Of a stretch of DNA of 64,000 nt, positions 55,561 to 64,000 are shown piece after piece (the stretch's first letter is position 1; each line of letters opens with the position of its first letter). The stretch covers positions 62,001 to 126,000 of the forward strand of contig JAAEAF010002794.1 of NCBI GenBank assembly GCA_011037195.1, given 5' to 3'. The notes beneath the pieces are model-generated. The model saw only the letters and a program-made list of their open reading frames with translations. It was not told the origin of the DNA and searched no databases. The stretch is from Triatoma infestans (lineage: Eukaryota; Arthropoda; Insecta; Hemiptera; Reduviidae). The translations under genes and the position numbers were made by a program.

Positions 55561-56339
55561 CACATGTCTGTTTTGTATGTAAGGCGTAGAGATTTCTTGA
55601 TGAAATAAATTATAAAAAGGATTTGGAAAACAGGGGAACACTGTTGCTCAATTACTCCGAAATAACTACGGCTCAGCCTTGATACTCTATTTTAGTCAGA
55701 AAGAAAGTCCTTCTTCATCTTTATACTTGTGTATATTTCTAGATAGATATATTTTCAAAAACTGAAAATATTGTAGATAAAATAGCAAAGAAATAAATTT
55801 ATATAAAAGAATTGGATTTACTTTATTTTTTTGGTTGGGAATTTTGTTGGTTCTAGAGGTATTGTGGCAGCCCTGAGTCTTAGTAACACAGTGGACGTAT
55901 ATACAAAAATAACTCATGTGCTAAGTTTTAGACATGTGTATATAGTAATTCATTACTTTTTTTTTCCTCTTGTTTTATTTTACTTATTTGATGGAGAAAG
56001 GGCAGCACTAGAACGTATATAAACTAATCGATTTAATGGCTACATTATATACTTTATATACATAGGCCACAGTAATGTATAGCTATAACATGAATGTATC
56101 TATATATATATGCATCCAAAACGCCGAAAATAGATACAATATATAAACCGTTGTGATATTTTGTTGCCCCGCCTCTAACATACTATGAGGCTAGAAGCGG
56201 CGCGCTCTTTCTCGGCAGATTGTATTTCTCTCTCTCTCTCACTGCGCCAGTAAACATTCTTCTAATACTTTCCTGATCCCCCACATAGGGAACGTTTTTA
56301 TTCAATAAAACCGCTATACCTTTTTAACATTTACTGGAG
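55561..56339. other. No gene recognised
   Basis: AT-rich; short TA tract at about 56101-56110 and a CT tract at about 56226-56240. Confidence 0.6.
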
Positions 56340-56670
56340 GAGTTTTTGGAATTACATTAAAATAGTATACTGAGAGGAAAGTGATTTTCTCTTTTTGTGT
56401 TGCGTTGGCAGCATTGTTAACGGACAATGCTGTACAATTTGAACCACCAGTGTTGACAATGGTGGTAAGGGCGGGATGTCAGAACTATTTCAGAGTAAAC
56501 TGAAATATTCAAGTCGCACTCTCTCTTGGATGGAGGCGTTACAAAACTATTTTTCATGTGCACTTACCAGTGCGTGTCTACGTTTCAGAACTGGAAGAGC
56601 AATTTTAAAGAATGATATTTCTGATTTTTTTAGAATTTATAGAAAACGGTTCCAACGATGTTCTTTAAAC
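56340..56670 (+). repeat. H-repeat, part before an insertion
   Basis: Contains AACTGGAAGAGCAATTTTAA and AGAAAACGGTTCCAACGATG, then TTCTTTAAAC, and breaks off there. It resumes at about 57426 (CCTATCACTTATTTTTAACA). Confidence 0.55.
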
Positions 56671-57425
56671 CATCTAATTGTAAGGTACGCTCTTGAGCGT
56701 ACCCCGAAGCGGTAATATAACGACCAACGCAAGTATGAAATAGAAGATATAAAAATATACTAAATCGGAAGTAATAATGTTATTTGTAATGATAAGGTAA
56801 AAGAAGAGACAATTATTGACAGAAAGATTTTTTAAAACTGAACTCACCTCGAAGATGATGTAAGCGGAAGCAAAAGCGTTGGCGTTGGGCTGCGGTGAAG
56901 TGACGTAAACAGGCTGGTGTAAAGGCGTGTGAAAGTTGTTTAAATGTGAATGTTGTATGTGCGAGTGATGAGGGAGTGCAGTAAGATGTCAATGGATGAG
57001 ACGTTGAAGAAGGTCTTGAAGCCGGAAAGGCGATGAAATTATATGAGTGCTCTTCTTGATTGAGAAGAAGGCGTAAAACAAGTTAATTCTCAGTAAGAGA
57101 AATATGCTTACAGCGGATGACCCTGGGAGAGTAAATACACTCGCGAAGGAGAAACAAAATAGGCGAAAAGAGCACTTGATGCACATAAACTGATGGCGAA
57201 TAATCACACAAAGCTGTGTACAGTCAGAAGAGCAATGAATAATAAGGAACAGAAAAGAGCGGGAAGTATGTGAAAATTGCGCCGGCGGCAAAAACAACAA
57301 AGGAAAAAGAGCGCGATCAGTTATATGAAAGGCGGGAAATAGAGGTGAGAAGAGCGCGTTAAGTTACAGTGAAAAGGCGGGACACAGAGTTAATCCCTCA
57401 AAAAGACCGCGACCGAACAGCAAGA
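56671..57425. mobile_element. Unclassified 0.75 kb insertion inside an H-repeat
   Basis: It sits between two consecutive pieces of one H-repeat. It begins near a perfect 20 bp palindrome GGTACGCTCTTGAGCGTACC (56684-56703) and is purine-rich (GAAGAAGG, GGCGGGA) and non-coding. There are no obvious terminal repeats or target duplication. It could be a solo terminal repeat of an LTR element. Confidence 0.35.
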
Positions 57426-57720
57426 TTTAAACCTATCACTTATTTTTAACATTTTATTGGAAAAGAATGATATCGTGAGGTTCTGAGAAACATGAGTTAG
57501 ACTGAAGTATAATCTGTTGTTAAGTTTTATTGAGGGCTGATAGAGTTTGCTATCATGCCAGTGTGATTACACAGGTGAAAGTTATGCCCAAAAAAACTAA
57601 CGGCTACTATCTCCGCCACCTATACCTGTACTTATGTTTATTTATACATCCATTCCAAGCTTGAGGAAAATTTGTTAATAAAATTAGAATTGTCAATAAT
57701 TACAGGTAAAAGAAAGTCGA
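57426..57720 (+). repeat. H-repeat, part after the insertion
   Basis: CCTATCACTTATTTTTAACA, TTTTATTGGAAAAGAATG, TTGAGGAAAATTTGTTAATA, and the end block GGTAAAAGAAAGTCGAAACG at about 57703. Confidence 0.55.
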
Positions 57721-57983
57721 AACGCGTTACCAGACGGGCAGTACTGGTCCAGAGATATCCGTGAGCTTATGAATTAACGGACCATTCAAGCGGAGATAAG
57801 AGGATTTACATAAATGGGTGGCGATATAATAAATTTATTAATCAGCTTAAATAAATAACATCCAGATTAATGATGTACGGTAGTAGAATAGCTCTCGGCT
57901 AATATCGTACTGCAACAATATAAAATATATGTAATATTGGAATACATTTACGTAAAGGAGAGAGAGATATTAGGGCGTGAACC

Positions 57984-58250
57984 GTTTTAAAAACTAATTC
58001 ACGAACAAAGAATCAATAAATGTATATATGTATATATATAGATTCTTTGTTCGTGAATTAGTTTTAAAAACTATATATATATAAGCGCGAGTGTGTATGT
58101 GTTTAGTGCAGTTAAAGAGGGCGAAAACTAAGTCACGAACCAAGAATCAATATAAAATTATATATATATACATATATAAGCGCGAGTGTGTATGTGTTTA
58201 GTGGAGTTAAAGAAGGCGAAAACTAATTCACGAACAAAGAATCAATATAA
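57984..58250. repeat. Hairpin plus direct repeats
   Basis: 57984-58014 and 58041-58071 form a 31 bp inverted repeat with one mismatch (ACTAATTCACGAACAAAGAA). The same motif recurs twice more in direct orientation within units that carry TATATAAGCGCGAGTGTGTA and TGTGTTTAGTG (58080-58165 and 58175-58250). Confidence 0.85.
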
Positions 58251-58564
58251 TTACAAAAGATCACATGTAAACGAGAACTTAACTGAAAGCGAAGAGAGTA
58301 AGGCGATAGAGCATGAGACAGATCGGAGGTCGTCCTGACTTATATCTACTTGAACTTGTGTTTCCCACCAAATATGGAATAGGACGAGAAATGCAGTTAA
58401 GAGGGGGTAATGAATGATGTTGACAATTCTATCAAGAAAAGGATTTGAATAAAGAAAATCTGATGTTAACACGCTTGCGCTTTTCTCTTACAACTTTCAG
58501 CAATTTCAGGAGATAAATTTTCTTCTGAAGCTGCACTTATCTACAACTTTTTCCATTGCTTTTG

Positions 58565-59953
58565 TTATGAGTAACAAAAAGTGTTACAAACATGTTTTGC
58601 GGGGGGGCTCTCCTTGGCGATGACTGCTGGCAGTGTGTTCTCTTTAGTGTAAGCTAGGCTAGGTTAGAATAGTTAGATGTAAGGGTAATATAAGTAGTAG
58701 GAATAATTAGAGATAGTGTGGGTTAGTTAGATAAGAGTATATAAGATTAGTAGTAGAGATCAGGCGTAGGTTAGGCTTAGATCGTAGATCAGAGGATTGT
58801 ATAACTGATTGTCGCCAATAAGGAAGAGGACACCAGCAGCATCGCGGGAGTAAGGCCGAAATGCGCATGCGCGCGAGAGCAAAAAAGAAGAGGAGGTCCG
58901 GACGGGTGGACGACACACGACAATAGAGAGCCCTCAAGTGTGAGGCGAGGAAAAGAAAAAGATGTTTTTTTAAAGTTTCTTTTCACTAAGTATCAGTGCT
59001 GTGGGACGGCAACCGGCGTAGCCGGATTAGCAGTAGAAGAGGGAAAAAAAGGAAGAGCGCAAACTAACAGGTGCCTGTGTATGTGTGTGCGTAGCAGACT
59101 AGTTACTGTGATACAAAAAAAAATTAATTTTGGTGATCTGAACTACCTTACCGTACCTTACCTCCAGACCTAGGTTAAAAAGAAAAGAAAAATTACCGGA
59201 TTCTTGTTTTGTTTATGCATGTAGTTATTTATTTCCTTTCTTTTTATTATAATTAAAGTGAAGGATTGTATTTATTTTGATGTACTCAATTTTATAGCAT
59301 TTAGTATTTCTTGTGGGTTTTTTTTTTGTTTACTTTTTCTTTTGTGAGAAGATTTATTTTATCAGTTCCTTATTTTGTGCATCACTACTTATTTATCACT
59401 TACTTTTATTACTTTAATTCTTCTTTTGTGGCTGTATAGGTTAATAAGTTTTTTTTAGCCGAAATTCAATCAAGATTTTCACACTTTTGTTTCTATTTTT
59501 TTTTTTGTGTGTGGTTTGTAACCAATGTAATTAGAGGGAAATACTGTAACTATGTTTGTGCACCAGCAGTCAGTAAGTATTGATTGTTTCCTTTCCTATT
59601 TCCCCATATTTGATTTTTTTTTATTCAGACTGGAGACACATATGTAGCCAGGGAGAGAACTATTAGCAAGTAACTGGATAGCTAAGTGGATAGCATACTG
59701 CTCTTGTAAGTAGGGAGTCGTGGGTTCGATTCACGACCCCGCCCCCCACAATTTTTTTTTCTTTCTTTTCCTCTCTCTCAAATTTATTTCACGATCTATC
59801 CTTTCTTTTCTTGTTTATTATTTTATTGATTTCATTATATTCTTTTCTATTTTTTTTTTGATTATTAATTCTCATACCATATTATTTCCTGAACCCCCCT
59901 ATTCTCCACTGAGTTGCCGCAAAATTTATTCACTTATCAAGAAATAAGTGTTA
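58565..59953 (+). mobile_element. B-element, full-length copy, plus strand
   Basis: It starts GTTATGAGTAACAAAAAG and has GCGGGGGGGCTCTCCTTGGC, an AGGTTAG-type tract (58655-58775), CGCGGGAGTAAGGCC and ATGCGCATGCGCGCG. It then has CGGCGTAGCCGGATTAGCAG and ACAGGTGCCTGTGTATGTG, a T-rich middle and the tRNA-like module. The end is CCACTGAGTTGCCGCAAAAT. It aligns in full to the minus copy at 18.55-19.98 kb. No long ORF: a non-autonomous element. Confidence 0.75.
59670..59745 (+). other. tRNA-like module of the B-element
   Basis: The A-box-like TAGCTAAGTGG and B box GGTTCGATTC flank CTCTTGTAAGTAGG, which resembles the anticodon arm of a tRNA with TGT (threonine type). The T-arm pairs (TCGTG/CACGA). 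An acceptor stem is lacking. It may be a relic internal promoter for RNA polymerase III. Confidence 0.65.
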
Positions 59954-61084
59954 CACTCTTAATAGTGAAACGGCACTTTCAGTGTGAGGCATGAGCGCAT
60001 TTAGTTTCTCATAAAAGTGTTAGGGCTACATAAGTTTAGTACGAGTAGTAGTTTTGAGGAAACCATATGAATTCGGTAAAATGGTTCGGTTTTGGAATTC
60101 CGGCGACCAAAAAATTTATAACCAAATTAATATACCAAGTTTAAACTTTTCAAAATATGTATTTGATATAAAAATTCATTTTGTAAAATGTGAAACTATC
60201 ACAGTGATCATACTGACAGCATTGGGACAAAGAAATGATAGTTTGGTGTATTGTAATCTATTCATGAACGAGGGGTGCACAACTCCCTTGATAATAATAA
60301 AAATGACAGACTTTTAGTCAGTTTTATTCTCTTGTACAAAACCAAAAATACACTGACAGTGATTGCTGTGATTATGGTTGATTGTATGTAAGGGCAGTGT
60401 TGTGGTAACAATAGTGCGTGGAAAAACCACCACAGGAGATTTTACACAGCATATACCGTTCGTTAGTAGGGCTACAATACAAGACGATTATGTAATTAAG
60501 GCGGGAGGCGTGTTGTTTCCATTGTTTTCCTGCTGTTTTCTGGAATTTGATCAATACAAAATAAAAATAATTACATCTAAACAAACCCTTTTCAGCAATG
60601 TGGAGGGTGGGAAATTGATAAGAATTTTTTGTTTTAAGTGGTTTATTTCACTTCTACGTACTCTTAGTGCTACATCAGCGATCGCATCACATTTCCGAAA
60701 TTGAGTTTGGATAAAGAAAAAGGTTACTTAACCGTCATCTATATTGTTATTGTAAACAATTAAAATAAAAAACTTACCTTTCAACAATTTCAAACTTCAT
60801 TAAATCTGTTTTTTTATTATATATTTTAAGCCTCTACGCAGTTTTCTCCCTAAAAAAATTCATTTTTCCTTTTCCTGAGATGCGAGAGCTCAGGGTTTGA
60901 TTTCCGTGAGGCTTCTTTCAACGATAGTGGCTCCCAATCGTGAGGGAAAAGTGGGAAGTTTTTAGTTAGTAGTGAGCCCACAACTAAACGGAGATTGAAA
61001 CCGCGACTTGCTAACCATATGTCCTCGAATAGAAATAATTTCATGGCAGGCATTAAATCTTCATGGGCTGTGGTCTTAAAGGTT
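59954..61084. other. No gene; H-repeat scrap at about 60650-60715
   Basis: CTTAGTGCTACATCAGCGAT and ACATTTCCGAAATTGAGTTT recall the H-repeat start. At 60893-60907 and about 60990-61005, GGGTTTGATTTCCGT and ACGGAGATTGAAACC form an inverted pair of B-box-like sequences. A 108-codon open frame at 60378-60704 shows no domain. Confidence 0.45.
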
Positions 61085-61580
61085 TAGTTTTTACTTACTT
61101 TTAATGTTGTAAGAGGAAGAACGGTGAATGTGCCCAATTTTCAAATGAGGTTACACAACAATGCATATTTTCTGGTCTCTTAATTCAAACAATGTTTTTA
61201 CCGAATGGTCAATGTTTGTCAATATGGAGATGTGAACGAAATATCTCACAAACGAAAACTAGCAGGACGCTAAAAATTGGTATTCCGTTTAGGTACTGAA
61301 GGTGTAGCGCAAAATTTATCAAAAGTGCGACTTTACTGAATAATTTTCCCAGGTTTCGCGTTATTCCTCACACCTAACACCATCACATTCGGCAAGAAGA
61401 TTTAATGATTTCAGAAGATTTAGGTCAGAATACGTCTACAGATGTGCCAATTTGTTGAATGTTTATTATTATTATTTCAAAAAAGGGGTCCTACGTATAA
61501 AAAAGTCAAAAAGTTTAATCAAAATCCAAGAATAAAGAAAAGTCGTGTGAGTGTTTCACAGGAGTTTTTAATATTTTCTT
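61085..61580 (+). repeat. H-repeat fragment
   Basis: TACTTTTAATGTTGTAAGAG, TGTGCCCAATTTTCAAATGA, AAATATCTCACAAACGAAAA, GCTAAAAATTGGTATTCCGT, AAAAGTGCGACTTTACTGAA, and the end block AAGAAAAGTCGTGTGAGTGT. Plus order, with the second module lost. Confidence 0.75.
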
Positions 61581-62224
61581 ATTCAAAAATCACTTTCTCA
61601 AGAAATCAACATATAAACGCATGTCATAATTTAAGCAAAGAATTATTAATAAACTTAAGTTGGCAATCTTGGTGAATTTCCGGTATTAAAAGAAAAAAGG
61701 GGGAAGGATGGAGCGTGGATAATGAAGTTGGAGTGATGCCAGTTTGTTCAGCGTCACTCAGCTTTAGCGGCTGCAACTGTCGCCGTCAGAGAGATCGCAC
61801 TCTCTGTCTAATTAGTTACTGGCGGCCAGCAAATGGAGAAACTGGCACACAGAGAGCGCTCGCCCCTCCTACCGCAGATAAATCTGCTATAGAGCAACCA
61901 GAAATGTGACTGAAATTAATGTATGCATTCACTCTCCTATGTATTTTATATATTATATGTATAATAGCATTAAGTAATTTCTTATTAAATAAATGTGACA
62001 TTTTTTCAAAAAAGTAAACATGTATTTAAACAAGTAATAATCCCATTCACTCATGTAACATCCACTCTCTCATCTCCCCGACCCATTTTCTATTTGCACT
62101 AAGCTGACTTGCCATTTCTATTTGCGCTAAACTCAAGCTGAATTTAAACTTGTTTAAATCTGGGAATTTTCACATTTTTATTTCCTTCAATGCTTGCTGG
62201 GTGGAAATTGTCAACACAGTTTCC
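61581..62224. other. No gene recognised
   Basis: 61715-61907 is a GC-richer 64-codon open stretch (CNCRRQRDRTLCLISYWRPA) of unknown meaning. The rest is AT-rich. Confidence 0.4.
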
Positions 62225-62930
62225 TCAAAACAATCTGTTGTGCAGCATATACACCACTTTCTCTTGCTCCACTTAATTCCAAAAATTGTCAATAAAATTG
62301 CAACGTTTACAATGTTTTGTTAGGCTGGTCATAAAACGGATGGCATATGCTTATATTCGTATACGTGGAGCAACCACCACCAAAACTAAAATGAGCATGG
62401 ACAGTTTAAACTGAAAAAATTATCTGAGAGACCCACAAAACCCACAGCAAATAAATTTTTTCGGAAAAACATTACGAATAAAAGTGATACGTTTTTATCT
62501 GTGAAATGAACTTTCCAAGTTTAAAGAAAATCGTAGTTTTCAAGAAAATTCCGAAAAACTCAAATTCTGTAAAATAGAAATTTCGGTTAACCGATTTTCT
62601 TCAAATTTGAAATTCTATCGATGCTTCTAATGTACATTAATATGTAGGTGGTAAAATAATATATTCTCCTGGAGTGGTACTTTGAGGAAAGCATAACGCT
62701 ACTGACAGCTACCCTCAGAACCGCCAAAACATAAATTTTCCCGGGAAAATGTTTCCAGTAAAAGTGCCATGTATTTGTGTGTGTACAGAGTACACGAAGT
62801 TTAAACAAAATGGTTGCCGCCCTTTCCGACCGAAATGCGAAAAATTAAAAAAAAAAACATCCAGTAAAGTTGCAGTTCCGGTTGAGTTCCGATTCCGGCT
62901 GTCATAGCTCCTTGTGTTCCCCAAACGGAA
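62225..62930 (-). repeat. H-repeat copy
   Basis: End block GTGCAGCATATACACCAC and TTTCTCTTGCTCC, then AAACATTACGAATAAAAGTG, AAGTTTAAAGAAAATCGTAG, TTTCGGTTAACCGATTTTCT, TCAAATTTGAAATTCTATCG, GGAAAATGTTTCCAGTAAAA, GCAGTTCCGGTTGAGTTCCG. Clear minus order. The (AC)n half is missing. Confidence 0.8.
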
Positions 62931-63189
62931 TGTAAAATCTGATCTTCCCTTATACGTTGAAAATGCTGTTCATATTATTCGAACGCTTTAGGTCTAAAGT
63001 ATTGTAGAAACTGGAGGAACTAACTTCCTTCATGGGTGTTCTTTGAATCTAGTTCACATAAGACCCGCAGGGAATGAGGAAGGTAAAGACTATCATATTA
63101 GCCGCCTCTTACCCCTTTCCGGAACTGTTGTATGGACAGCATATTACGATTAAAGAAAAACACAAAGTTGAGGGATCGAGGACTTCCGC

Positions 63190-64000
63190 TTTTTTTTTGT
63201 AGGCTAAGGTAGAATAAGGCCCTCAGAAATAAGAAAGTAGAATGTAAGGTAATATGTAGATGTAGATTAAGTTAGGATAGGATGTAAATTAAGTTAGGGT
63301 AAGATATAGGCTAAGTTAGTTTGATGTATATTACATTAAGTTAGAAACAGGTTAGTTTAAGAATAGAATATAATAGGATAATTAGTCGTACAAGGAAAAG
63401 AGAAGTTGAATCGGACCTCAGAAGGGAAGGAAGGTCGGACGGAGGTGGAGAAGAAGAGGGGAGAACAAAGAAAGGGAAAAAGGCTACTGTATAACAGTGG
63501 AGAAGGTTGCGCGAAGCAACGATAAGTGAGTTAGTTTTTCGGGCCCGAAATGAAATAATTTCTTGTGAGTGGCTACGTCAAGAAGACGGATTTTTCCACC
63601 GTTCGACGCTATAGAGCATTCTTTTTGCCCTTAAGGGGATTTTGTCGAACGAGGAACTGCCTAGCTGGAAAGTGACCAATCCACCAACGGAGACAATATT
63701 AAATCAAAGAAAAGTCAGCCAAAACCTTAGGTTGTGCCCTTCAAGTCTATACCTCGAAGAAGTAAGAAAATACCGACGAAAACGTCAAGTTTCCAGCAAG
63801 AAAATAGTGAATCAGAAAGGTGACGCGTTAGTTTTCTTTTGCGTTCTTTCCCCTTTCTCCTCAGATAAGTGACACTCGGTTTTCATTTTTTTATAGTTAT
63901 CTTTTTTATTGATCTTTCTCTTTTCGGTTTTATATTTATAGTTATAGCGGTCATTTCTTGTGTTGGTCACAGAAGAAGAGAGTTTTTTTTTTACTTTTTT
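63190..64000 (+). mobile_element. B-element relative, 5' part, cut by the window edge
   Basis: It has the same architecture as the B-element: T/G-rich start, a TAAGTTAGG/AGGTTAG-rich tract (63200-63370), a GGAAGGTCGGACGGAGGTGG block with GAAGAAGAGGGG, and AGGTTGCGCGAAGCAACG in place of CGGCGTAGCCGG. The sequence is diverged enough to be a sister family. The tRNA-like module would lie beyond the window. Confidence 0.5.

Noticed and set aside
59670..59745. Genuine tRNA-Thr gene
   Set aside because: A and B boxes and a T-arm are present, but there is no acceptor stem and the segment lies in a dispersed element with diverged copies.

Overview
This is animal nuclear DNA, most likely insect. It is AT-rich and intron/intergenic-like, full of (AC)n microsatellites and minisatellites, and carries Penelope-like, R1-clade and other non-LTR retroelements plus traces of DNA transposons. 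A hemipteran is a plausible guess, but nothing here fixes the order. There are no operons, rRNA genes or CRISPR arrays, and no complete host gene. Every open frame I could recognise belongs to a mobile element, and all of those show decay (5' truncation, in-frame stops or frameshifts). Three short stretches look like possible host coding exons (about 6.7-7.2 kb, 14.44-14.57 kb, 27.14-27.23 kb), all at low confidence.

The dominant component is a dispersed repeat that I call the H-repeat, about 0.8-1.2 kb and seen more than 25 times on both strands. One end is a hairpin of the type CTCTTAC-loop-GTAAGAG. It is followed by a TTTTCGAAATTGAGTTTTCA block, a (GT)n tract, and then two copies of an ACCGGAAGTGCGACTTTACT / CGATTTTCTCGAAAACGG / GAAACATTTTCCTGGG module. 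The other end is GCAAGAGAAAGTCGTGTGAG. Many of the microsatellites in the window are the internal (GT)n of this repeat. I do not recognise the family.

Many other elements sit inside H-repeat copies. These are an R1-clade non-LTR element at 9.42-10.96 kb (inside the (AC)n tract), an I-like element at 21.1-23.0 kb, a CR1/L2/jockey-like element at 29.75-31.66 kb with a 15-16 bp target duplication, a 240 bp hAT-like MITE at 26.29-26.53 kb in the terminal hairpin, and two small insertions with hammerhead-like CTGAnGA...GAAAC motifs at 12.83 and 40.51 kb. The last is a 1.4 kb composite 'B-element' at 18.5-20.0 kb. A second B-element copy lies in the opposite orientation at 58.6-59.95 kb, with a 3' fragment at 3.1-3.6 kb and a relative running off the end at 63.2-64 kb. 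It carries an AGGTTAG-rich 5' part and a tRNA-like module near the 3' end.

Layout: 0-2.3 kb, a LINE tail and a Penelope-like element (RT plus GIY-YIG) with a 5' inversion. 2.3-9.4 kb, H-repeats, a B-element fragment and minisatellites. 9.4-11.2 kb, the R1-clade element in (AC)n. 11.8-17.0 kb, a 4.6 kb segment bracketed by near-identical inverted repeats. 18.4-23.2 kb, two H-repeats broken by a B-element and an I-like LINE. 25-32 kb, H-repeats with a MITE and a LINE. 35-36.5 kb, direct repeats, a tRNA-like segment and a hairpin. 40-41.4 kb, an H-repeat with a small insertion. 42.5 kb, a mariner-like transposase scrap. 43.4-45.2 kb, a second R1-clade element in (AC)n. 47-52 kb, H-repeats. 52.2-52.7 kb, a 14 bp satellite. 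52.9-53.7 kb, an unexplained GC-rich island. 54-64 kb, H-repeats and B-elements. Boundaries of repeat copies are approximate because they were judged by eye.
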